32,619 bases of DNA from Myxococcales bacterium (GTDB lineage: Bacteria > Myxococcota_A > Polyangia > Polyangiales > Polyangiaceae): assembly GCA_903642325.1 (NCBI GenBank), contig CAHJWM010000054.1, positions 1 through 32,619 on the forward strand, written 5' to 3'. The notes under the pieces are model-generated. The model had not been told where the DNA came from and did no database searches. It was given only the letters and a program-made list of their open reading frames with translations. A program made the position numbers and the translations under genes. Of this stretch, positions 16,753 through 24,600 are shown piece after piece. The first letter of the stretch is position 1. Every line of letters begins with the position of its first letter.

Positions 16753-17214
16753 TCACTGCTCGCGGCGCAACACGACCGCTCGATGATCGCCGATCATGAA
16801 GCGCAGGCGGCTCTCCTCGTCGAGCTTGAAGCTCGCGGTGTCGACGGCGCCATCGCTGCGCGTGACAGCGAGCTCTACGTCGTTGTCGTGAACGCTGGCG
16901 ACTGTGTACTTGCCGCTGCGCGGCTCCTCGGCGGGTACGGCAACCGTAAGGCGCGCGCCCGAGAACTCGAGGCTCAACCCGCGCGCCCAACCGGTCGCGA
17001 CGGCCATGTCTTTCGTGTCGAAATTTTCGACGCTTTCGCCGAGCCAGCGCCCTTCGAGCTTGCGCTGGACGGCATTGCCGCAGCCGCCGAGCACCAGAGC
17101 CAAGGTTAAAGTCAGGGCCAGGCGCACGGCGCGCGGGCCGACGCAGAAAAGTCCGCAAATCCGGGATGCTTTCGGAAGAGGCGTCATCGGAAACGAAGCG
17201 TACCGACATGTCAT
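16753..17214 (-). CDS. small lipoprotein, unknown function
   Basis: 153 residues from the ATG at 17214, or 144 from an in-frame ATG at 17187. The signal region VRLALTLTLALVLGGC ends in a canonical lipobox LGGC. The mature ~105 residues are beta-rich (GRWLGESVENFD, LSLEFSGARLTVAV, SGKYTVASVHDNDVELAV, RLRFMIGDHRAVVLRRE), a pattern suggesting a small lipocalin-like or META-like barrel, but no family is certain. It follows the SUMF1-like lipoprotein on the same strand after 82 bp and converges with the FecR-like gene. The 141-bp convergent gap at 16612-16752 holds no clear terminator. Confidence 0.75.
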   Translation of the reverse strand: MTCRYASFPMTPLPKASRICGLFCVGPRAVRLALTLTLALVLGGCGNAVQRKLEGRWLGESVENFDTKDMAVATGWARGLSLEFSGARLTVAVPAEEPRSGKYTVASVHDNDVELAVTRSDGAVDTASFKLDEESRLRFMIGDHRAVVLRREQ

Positions 17215-17296
17215 ACAGAAGCCTACATTTAGGCATTGTCGGCCCTGGGGCCGCCGACGTCTAGCGCGGATGATCGGGCTGCATGAAGCGCCCGGA

Positions 17297-18259
17297 TCAT
17301 CTGCAGCAGCGCGTACCCAAGCTGTAATCGAAATAAGCGCGCGGATGGCTGCTCACTTTGGCGTCGCAGCCCTCGCGCGTGCTGCGCGCGTAAAATCCGC
17401 CCAGGAACGCGCCGCGATCGGCCGTGACCCATTCGTCCAAGTTGCCGACCATGTCGTACGCGCCGTCGCCCCCCCAAGTGCTGCGGCAGGCAGTGGTCGC
17501 GCCCGTCTTTCGCAAGAGCGGCCCCGCCGCGCCTTCGACCAAGTTCAAGCGCGGGTCCAAGTGACCGATGGACATGTCGCCGTGCAGGATTTGCCCGGGG
17601 TGCGCTTCCCGGAACACGTTGCACACGCCTTCTTCGTACTGCGTTCCGTACGGAAACTTGCGCGCGGATTCGCCGCGGCAGGCGAGCACCCATTCGTTCT
17701 CGGTGCACAGCCGCTTGCCCGCATGAAGGCAGGCGATCTCGGCCAAGTTGCCGCTCAGGTAGCCGCTCGGTGTCACGTCGGCGCGCGATTCGGCGCGCGG
17801 CTCGAAGTCCTCGGACAGTTGGAAGTCGGCCGGCGGTGGCACCGGAAAACGTTGACCCAGCGCGGCGCGCGACCACTCTCTGAACGACGCCGCGGTTTGC
17901 GCGCGCGTCGGATGATAAAACGGCGATAGCCGCCGACCCTGCCTCTGATCGACGAGCGTCACCTCGTAGCGGTCGATGCAGAAGCGTCCGCGGACGTCGA
18001 CCATCTCGATGGGACAGCGCTGGCTCGTCGGCGGCAGGCCCGGCAAAAAGGACGGCGCTACGCCGTACTGCACGGTATCGCCACCGTCAGGCAAATAGAG
18101 CAATGCAGGCGGCCCCTCACCGACGGTCAGGGGCGCGCTCGCATCGTTTAGCCCCTTGGCAGAAGAGCTCGGGCGCTCTTGGTCGGTCGTGTCGGGCGGG
18201 CGCGAGCAGGCGAGCAGCGGCAGCAGGCAAAGCGCCGAGGCCGCTCGCGGTAGCTTCAC
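17297..18259 (-). CDS. SUMF1/formylglycine-generating-enzyme-fold lipoprotein
   Basis: 320 residues with a lipoprotein signal ending LLACS. After a linker, the fold of SUMF1/PvdO/EgtB-type proteins is seen: RGRFCIDRYEVT at the start, CLHAGKRLCTENEWVLACRG in the middle with FPYG after it, DMVGNLDEWVTADRGAFLGGFY near the end, and a final SLGTRCCR. In Polyangia such surface proteins are numerous; some modify partner proteins, many have no known activity. The lone lipoprotein signal argues against a cytoplasmic sulfatase activator. Its ATG overlaps the infA stop (ATGA), so it is translated from the infA message. Confidence 0.85.
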   Translation of the reverse strand: MKLPRAASALCLLPLLACSRPPDTTDQERPSSSAKGLNDASAPLTVGEGPPALLYLPDGGDTVQYGVAPSFLPGLPPTSQRCPIEMVDVRGRFCIDRYEVTLVDQRQGRRLSPFYHPTRAQTAASFREWSRAALGQRFPVPPPADFQLSEDFEPRAESRADVTPSGYLSGNLAEIACLHAGKRLCTENEWVLACRGESARKFPYGTQYEEGVCNVFREAHPGQILHGDMSIGHLDPRLNLVEGAAGPLLRKTGATTACRSTWGGDGAYDMVGNLDEWVTADRGAFLGGFYARSTREGCDAKVSSHPRAYFDYSLGTRCCR

Positions 18260-18477
18260 TTGCCGCGGTAGACGATCAAGCCGTGCGACAGGTCATAGGG
18301 AGATACGGCCACGCGCACGCGATCTCCGGGAAGCACTCGAATGTGATGGCGCCGCATCCGACCCGAGAGCTGAGCGCGAACGATGGCGCCGCCTTGATCG
18401 ACCTTGATGTTGTACTGGCCGCCGCCGAGAGCGTCCTGAATGACACCCTCCATTTCGAGAAGATCGCCCTTACTCAT
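18256..18477 (-). CDS. infA: translation initiation factor IF-1
   Basis: 73 residues, the standard size. IF-1 binds the 30S A site with an OB fold and helps start-site selection. Signature stretches are MSKGDLLEMEGVI at the N-terminus, QLSGRMRRHHIRVLPGDRV in the middle and VSPYDLSHGLIVYRGK at the end. Strands 2-3 are altered (GGGQYNIKVDQGGAIVRA where a typical IF-1 has NTMFRVELENGHVVTA), so it may be a second, divergent IF-1 copy. It is followed with a 4-nt overlap by a lipoprotein gene rather than the usual ribosomal-protein neighbours. Confidence 0.92.
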   Translation of the reverse strand: MSKGDLLEMEGVIQDALGGGQYNIKVDQGGAIVRAQLSGRMRRHHIRVLPGDRVRVAVSPYDLSHGLIVYRGK

Positions 18478-18534
18478 GTGTTACGACTCATTCGGTCCTT
18501 TACGGCCGCGGAACCTGACACAGCCGGCCCGCCA

Positions 18535-19344
18535 ATGCAACCGCACGCAACGCGGACCAGCGAATCTGATTGTGGTGAATTTGCCGTGATTCCTGCCAAT
18601 CCCACCGCTCTCCCGGCGCACGCCGGCGGCAAAACTCCAAGCTCGGCTACGACTTTCCCGGCCACGTTGTTCGACTACAACGGCGTGCTCGCCAACGACG
18701 AGACCGTCCACCTGGCCGCATTCCAGGATGCGCTGCTACCACTCGGGATCGCACTCACGGAAGCCGATTATTGGCAGAAGTATCTCGGCTTCGACGACGT
18801 GGGCGCCTTCAGCGCGATCTTATTGGACGCGGGCAGGCCGGCCGACGCCGCGCAAATCGCCGGCTTGGTCGAGGCCAAGCGCCCGCTCTACCGCGCGCGC
18901 GCAGAGGCGTCTTTGCCGTTATTTGCCGGCGCAGGTGAGCTGATTCGCCGGCGGGCCGCCGTGGGCCCCGTCGCGATCGTGTCGGGCGCTTTGCGTGATG
19001 AAATCGTGCTCGGGCTCAGCGCGCTCGGCGTCACGGACGTGATCGTGAGTGTGATCGCCGCCGAGGACACGCGCGCTTCCAAACCTGATCCGCACGGATA
19101 CACGTTGGGAATCGCCGCGTTGTCGAAACACATTCCGGCCGCCGACGCAGAGCGCGCGCTCGTGATCGAAGATTCACTCGCGGGTATCGAGGCGGCAAAG
19201 GCGGCGGGCTTACCGTGCGTCGCCGTCTCGCACAGCTATTCGGAAGCGGAGCTCTACGTGGCGGGAGCCGACCTCGTCGTCCGGGATCTGGAGAGCATCG
19301 ACGAGCGTACGCTGCGCGCACTGTATCAAAAGCTGTATGGCTGA
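18535..19344 (+). CDS. HAD-superfamily hydrolase with DxN motif I
   Basis: 269 residues from the ATG at 18535; the frame is open further upstream but only as antisense to infA, and a GTG at 18586 is an alternative. It is a subfamily I HAD with an alpha-helical cap, similar to beta-phosphoglucomutase/phosphatase types. Motif I is FDYNGVLAND (Asp47 nucleophile, but Asn49 in place of the second Asp), motif II IVSG (Ser150), motif III SKPDP (Lys183) and motif IV VIEDSLAGI (Glu212-Asp213). The replaced Asp is the usual acid/base, so catalysis may differ. The first ~40 residues are poorly structured. The stop overlaps the following hydrolase start by 8 nt, suggesting a coupled carbohydrate-related pair. 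Confidence 0.82.
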   Translation: MQPHATRTSESDCGEFAVIPANPTALPAHAGGKTPSSATTFPATLFDYNGVLANDETVHLAAFQDALLPLGIALTEADYWQKYLGFDDVGAFSAILLDAGRPADAAQIAGLVEAKRPLYRARAEASLPLFAGAGELIRRRAAVGPVAIVSGALRDEIVLGLSALGVTDVIVSVIAAEDTRASKPDPHGYTLGIAALSKHIPAADAERALVIEDSLAGIEAAKAAGLPCVAVSHSYSEAELYVAGADLVVRDLESIDERTLRALYQKLYG

Positions 19345-20608
19345 CGGATCACTCCGCAAGGCACGGCCCGCGACGCGGCGCGAAGCATGCACGCACGTGC
19401 GGCGCGCGCATCGCCGACTGTGCTTGTGCGCTTGGATTTTCTTTGGGGTGGGCGCTCTCTGTTCCGAGCATCGCGAGTCGCGAGCGGCGATGCGGTCGCG
19501 GCCCGCGCCGGAGCCCGCGCTGCTGGCAGCCGGCGCCGACGCATGGCGACAGGCCGGCCACGGCGCGATTCGCGGGCTCACCATCGGCCCGATCGAGAGC
19601 GCGCTCCACCCCGAACGCGGCTACGGCAGCGACGCCTTCGTGCGGACACTGCGGGAAGCCAAGAGTCTGGGCGCCACCTGGGTGAGCTTGACGCCCTTCG
19701 GGCGCGTTTACGATTTGAAAAGCACGGGCATCTCGCTCAGCTTCGAAGCTCCGTTTGCGGACAATCGCCGCGCGGTGCTGCGCGCGGTGGGCCAAGCCCA
19801 CGCCCTTGGCCTGCGCGTGCTGATCGTACCTCACTTGTGGGTGGAGACCGGGGGCTGGCGTGGCGAGCTCGACCCCGGCTCGGAAGCGGCCTGGGCGGAA
19901 TGGACCGCTAATTATCGGGCTTTTTTGCTGACTTGGGCGGAGGTCGCGCGCGATTCGCGGGCCGACATGCTGGCGGTTGGCGTCGAGCTGAGGAGCTGGC
20001 TCACCAGCACCCACGCCAAAACCTTCGCGCCCATTTTACACGCTGTGCGTCGAACGTACCCAGGGCTCCTGACCTACGCGGGCAACTGGGACGACATCGA
20101 AGACACGGTGATCTTGGGCGACTTGGATATGATCGGCTTGAATGCGTTCTTCCCACTCGCAGAAAAAGACGGCGCGACCGCGGAACAGTTGCGCGCGGGC
20201 GGCCGTCTCGTTCGCGACCGGCTCGCGAAGTTTGCCGAAGCCTGGCACAAACCAATCTTTTTCAATGAGCTTGGCTACACCACGCGAGCAAACCCCGCGG
20301 TCCGCCCCTGGGAATGGCCAGACACCATGAGCCACGTGGTCGCCGATCAGCCGGCTCAGGCCGAAGCCTATCGCGCGCTGCTCTCGGCCTTCATCGAAGA
20401 GCCTTGGTTCGCCGGCTTCTTCGTGTGGCGCGTCTACGCAGACCCTGACGACCTGTCTCAAGAAGCCGAATGGGGCTTCTCCCCGCGCGGTAAAGAAGCC
20501 GAGCTCGTGTTACGCGACGCCTTCGCCGCGCACTGGGCGAGCGACGGATTGAACGAGCTCGGGAGCGCGCTGTGGCGGGACAAAGCGCGAGGAATTGGGC
20601 GATTTTAA
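19337..20608 (+). CDS. GH113-like glycoside hydrolase, membrane-anchored or secreted
   Basis: 423 residues. A basic N-terminus is followed by a hydrophobic stretch (LCLCAWIFFGVGALC, ~29-42) that may be a signal anchor. The TIM-barrel catalytic domain begins at IRGLTIGPIESAL (~78). Characteristic strands are GLRVLIVPHLWVE, DMLAVGVELRSW with Glu217 as likely acid/base, LLTYAGNWDDIE, DLDMIGLNAFFPL and KPIFFNELGYTT with Glu311 as likely nucleophile, then the PW motif VRPWEWP. This set is that of GH113 beta-mannanase-like enzymes; the substrate is not settled by sequence. It overlaps the HAD gene upstream by 8 nt. Confidence 0.8.
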   Translation: MADGSLRKARPATRREACTHVRRAHRRLCLCAWIFFGVGALCSEHRESRAAMRSRPAPEPALLAAGADAWRQAGHGAIRGLTIGPIESALHPERGYGSDAFVRTLREAKSLGATWVSLTPFGRVYDLKSTGISLSFEAPFADNRRAVLRAVGQAHALGLRVLIVPHLWVETGGWRGELDPGSEAAWAEWTANYRAFLLTWAEVARDSRADMLAVGVELRSWLTSTHAKTFAPILHAVRRTYPGLLTYAGNWDDIEDTVILGDLDMIGLNAFFPLAEKDGATAEQLRAGGRLVRDRLAKFAEAWHKPIFFNELGYTTRANPAVRPWEWPDTMSHVVADQPAQAEAYRALLSAFIEEPWFAGFFVWRVYADPDDLSQEAEWGFSPRGKEAELVLRDAFAAHWASDGLNELGSALWRDKARGIGRF

Positions 20609-20648
20609 GCGGTCAACGCGGAGCATGAAGATGTTCTGAGCGTGCGTG

Positions 20649-20692
20649 CACGTTCGTGGAAGATAAGAGCCCACACAGACACATCGAACGTG
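20649..20692. repeat. 8-bp inverted repeat upstream of the Cys-rich lipoprotein
   Basis: CACGTTCG (20649-20656) and CGAACGTG (20685-20692) are perfect inverted arms separated by 28 bp, located just before the candidate promoter at 20715. A regulator site is possible. Confidence 0.3.
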
Positions 20693-20714
20693 AATCAGAC
20701 TCGGCGGAAGAGCC

Positions 20715-20744
20715 TTGCGACCGTGGCCCCCGTTCTCGTATAGT
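20715..20744 (+). promoter_or_regulatory. sigma70-type promoter candidate for the Cys-rich lipoprotein
   Basis: TTGCGA (20715-20720) and TATAGT (20739-20744) are 18 bp apart. Transcription would start near 20751, giving a very short leader with a strong GGAGGA ribosome site at 20757-20762, three bases before the ATG at 20766. Confidence 0.55.
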
Positions 20745-20765
20745 TGGGCTTTCATCGGAGGACCT

Positions 20766-21149
20766 ATGAGAGTTGCTTTGGTTGGTGGATCGTTGCTCGC
20801 GCTTTTGATCATCGGTGGCTGCGGCGGGTCGGATGACGGGGATTCGACCGCGGATCCGGCTTCGGCGTGCAAGGCGCTCGTGAAAGAGCTGTGCTCGAAA
20901 TTTTACGGCTGCTACTCGGACGACGAGCTCGCCGCCGCTTCTACCGCGGTGGGGAACAACGAAACCGACTGTCGCACGAAGCTCGAAGGAGAAGATTGCG
21001 GCGCAGAACAACTCAAGTGCGACTCGGGGAAAAAGTATAACTCGGACAAAGCCAGCGAATGCCTGAGCCAAGAAAAGTCGCTCAGCTGTAGCGAGTTCAA
21101 AAACTCCGCCACTGCCACCCCCGCCGCCTGCGACCAAGTCTGTCAGTAG
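20766..21149 (+). CDS. small Cys-rich lipoprotein
   Basis: 127 residues from an ATG with a near-perfect GGAGGA ribosome site. The signal VALVGGSLLALLIIGGC has a clear lipobox, with Cys19 lipidated. The mature part carries ten further cysteines (ACK, LCS, GCY, DCR, DCG, KCD, ECL, SCS, ACD, VCQ), enough for five disulfides, and is rich in Ser, Asp, Glu and Lys. This fits a small oxidised, surface-exposed protein. I recognise the type as common in Myxococcota but know no function. Strong promoter and ribosome-site features suggest high expression. Confidence 0.8.
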   Translation: MRVALVGGSLLALLIIGGCGGSDDGDSTADPASACKALVKELCSKFYGCYSDDELAAASTAVGNNETDCRTKLEGEDCGAEQLKCDSGKKYNSDKASECLSQEKSLSCSEFKNSATATPAACDQVCQ

Positions 21150-21660
21150 CCAGCTCGAGGTTTGGAACGGCCAGCGCTTGCCTTCGGCATTCTGCCGCTT
21201 CATCGAGTACTCGCTGCTGAAAATCGCTATCCACGATGCGCTTTGCGATTTTCTCGAGTGCCCTGGCTTGCGCTTGGCCGGTAAAATCGGTGTGCACGCG
21301 CCTTGCCCCGGCAGCAGGGCGACGCCGACACGAACTAGGACAATGAGGGCTGGGGGGCCGGACTCCAACACGGCCGAAAGCGATCAGACATTCCATACCA
21401 GTGCGTGCGCCCTTGCGCGTGCGCCTTCTGGCTGACCGTGCTTCGCGGCGTGCGCCGGCGGGCACCACGCGCGTTCGGAGGTGCGCGGCGGGGTCGCGTT
21501 CGCCCCCAACGAGCGCGCTAGAGCACGCGCTCTAAGAAAATTTGAATTTTGCTGCGGCCCTGGGGAGGCCGAGGTAGGGAGCGAAATGTAGCCTCTGGAG
21601 CGGCTGACCGGGCGAGTGTCTGGCCGTGCGTCGCTATGGGGCAAGTCGGGGACACACCGA
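21150..21660. promoter_or_regulatory. 511-bp non-coding leader region of the RHS gene with overlapping hairpins
   Basis: No convincing gene is seen. At 21511-21534 two mutually exclusive hairpins share a right arm: GAGCGCG (21511-21517) with CGCGCTC (21526-21532), and TAGAGC (21519-21524) with GCTCTA (21529-21534). They are followed by the AT-rich AAGAAAATTTGAATTTT, the best promoter-like or terminator-like stretch in the gap. A further small hairpin CGGCC/GGCCG around CTGGGGA lies near 21555-21571. Confidence 0.4.
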
Positions 21661-24600
21661 ATGAAGCTTTGCGTGCTGAGGTTGTTCGTACTCGGAGTTT
21701 CCGTGTGGGCCCTCCCGCTGGGCTGCTCCAGTGGGCCGAACGCCCCCATGAGCGACGCGGGCAGCGCCGAGGCTGGCGCGCCGGGCGTAACTCCCGGGGG
21801 TGATGCCGGCGCGCCGGGCGTAACTCCGGGGGGGGATGCCGGCGCGCCGGGTGATGCCGGGGTGAGCGGCACGTGCACGAACGCAACCGTCGACGACGGC
21901 AACCCATGCACCATGGATTGGTGTGATCCTTCGAGCGGGCCCGTGCACATGCCGCTAGCAGCGGGCACCGCCTGCGCGGACGAAAACGTGTGCAATGGCG
22001 CCGAAAGCTGCAATGCCGAGGGCGCGTGCGCGGCCGGCACGCCGCTCGTCGTCGACGATGGCGACGTGTGCACCACCGATACGTGCGACGTAAAGCAGGG
22101 CGTCAGCCACGCGGCGCAGCCTGGTTGCGATCGGCTGCCAAATCTGGGCGGGGGACGCTACGAAACTCGCGCCTCGCTCCTCGGCATCGTGCATTCGGCG
22201 GACGGGGCCGCGGTTTCCGGCTACGCGGTGAGCGTGCTCGAAGTGCCGGTGAGTGGAGCCGCGCGCAGCGATTTAACCGTGGTCGCCGCGAGCGATGGCT
22301 CATTTCGGGCGCGTTTGACTGGCTTTCCGGAAGTGGTGCCAGCGCACACGCCGCCTCTGCATGCGCTCGTTCGCATCACCGCAGAGGGCTTCCTGCGGGT
22401 GGAGCGTGAGGTTTACTTGCGGCCGGGTGATGCGAAAAACCTGGGCACATTGGTCATGATCCCGAGCGACTCAGCACTGACCATGATCGGGCCCGAAGGC
22501 GGCAGTGCCTCGGATTCGCGCAACTTGGTGACGGTCGAAATCCCGCCCGGGGCTCTGCCGAGCTCGATTCCGATTCGCATCACGCCGGTCCAAGCGCGGG
22601 AGCAATTCCCCTTCCCCCTGCCCGACACCACCGCGACGATGTACGGCGTGGTGCTCGAGCCGGATGACGCTAAAGGTCATATCGTGCGGGTGGCCGATGC
22701 CACGCAAGCCGGACCGACCGGTCGACAGACCACGTTCACCTGGAACGGAGACGGTCAACCGAACACGATCACTAGCCATCAGGTGCTGACCGCGTTCAGC
22801 TACGACGCTGCGACCGGAAACGTCAGCGCCAGCAGCGATATTACGGGCACGAACGGCTGGACGTACGACGCTGCAGGCAATGTCGCCAGCCGCAGCGACG
22901 CAACTACGTCGCTGACGTACACGCACGACGCAGGAAATCGGCTCACCAAGATCGTCGACGCGTTGGGCAATGCGACGACGCTCGGTTATGGCCAAGGCGC
23001 ATGCGGCTGCCCGAACGGCGAGCTACTCACTTCACTGCACACGCCCGACCTGCCCACGGACGCGCAGTGGACTTACGCCTACAACGCGGATGGCTTGCTG
23101 CAGACCGCAACCGATCCGCAAAGTGCCACGCGGAGCTTCTCGTACAACGCGACACGCGACGTCGCGTCGACCAAAGACGCGCTCGGACACGAAACACGAT
23201 TCAGCTACGACCAACTGGGGCGTCAAAAGAGCATCACCGACCCGCTTGGTCGCTTGGGCGTGTTCGCTTACCCCGTGCCGATGAGTGGCGCCATGAATGG
23301 GCCTTCCGTGTACGCGGGGAGCCCGGACGGACAAGCCGCAACAACCGACTTGGATGCGACGCTGACGGACGGGCAATACCAAGTCGGCAAAAACTTCTAC
23401 CCTCTGGCGAGCTTCCCGGCGCGGGTCGAATTCTACCGCGATGCCACGTTCGCCTTCAGCCTGGGCCGAAATTACGACAGTAACCAACGCCTGGCCAACC
23501 GCGGCGACCGCGTGGGCTTGCCCTTTTCCGGATCGCAAATTCTGCCGACCACGACGACGGCATCGCAGTATCGGGAACAGCTTTTCTCCTACATCAACAA
23601 TTACGATTGGACATCTCTATTCCAAGATACCGAGTCAGATTACATTGGTCACTACGAGTACGAATTCAATAACTACAATGCCGACCTCGACGTTACCTCG
23701 GACACGGGTTGGACCGCCGTCACCGCCAATTACACATACACGCGCGACAACGCCGGCCGAGCCACCGCCGTAGCTACTACCTTCCAAGGGCTGGATGGCA
23801 CGACAACCGAATCGTTCCCCGGCCCCGCTGCGAGCTACAATTACGACCCAACCACCGGCCGGATCACTACGCTCACGAACGGCTCGGGCACGCAGGCCTT
23901 GGCGTACGACGCACGCGGTCTGCTCAAAACGCTTGCTCTCTCTTTCGATACCGGGCAACCCACGCCGCAAGCTGAAGGCACCTTTGCGCTCTCGTACGAC
24001 CCCGTTGGCCGCAACACGCGCCTCGATTACCCAGATGGGCACTTCCGCACGCAAAGCTACGATCGCGTGGGCCGGCTCCTGTCTCGCTGCTACGACGGCT
24101 ACCCCGCTCCCGCCGTGGCTCGTTGCTACACCGCGCAATACAACGCCGTAGGCAACCCGAGCGAGCTCACTGACCCAGAAGGCAAGAGCGAAATCTCGTA
24201 CGACGCGCTCGACCGCGTGACCCAAGTCTGGCGCACCCCCACCGGCGGCCCGCGCACGTTAGATGAGGAATACAGCTACAACGCGCTCGGCGCGCTGAGC
24301 AAGAACATCGCCACTTCCGTGGACGACAAGCGCCCACTTTTGAGCGGAGGCGGCACCGCCAGCGGCGGCATTCCCGCGACCCACAGCGGGCAAGCCGTGA
24401 CGCTCGACCCCGCCGGGCAAGTCACCGGCCTCGACGGCAGCACCCTCACCTTCAACAAACGCGCCTGGCTCACCGGACTGACGCAAGCCGCCACCACCGA
24501 GTCCTACAGCTACGACGCGCAGTCGCGCCGCGTGGTGCGCCTCTCGACCGGCACCACGGGCGAATATTACTCCTACGACGGCGCGAACCTAGTCGCGGTC

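Noticed and set aside
18103-18534. Upstream extension of the HAD reading frame
   Set aside because: It is antisense to infA and the SUMF1-like gene and has no protein-like features; the real start is at or after 18535.
20613-21371. 252-codon minus-strand frame over the Cys-rich lipoprotein
   Set aside because: The plus-strand gene has a lipobox, strong ribosome site and promoter; the antisense frame has none.
21775-21858. CRISPR-like repeat array
   Set aside because: The repeats are contiguous, in frame and encode a Gly/Pro linker; there are no spacers.
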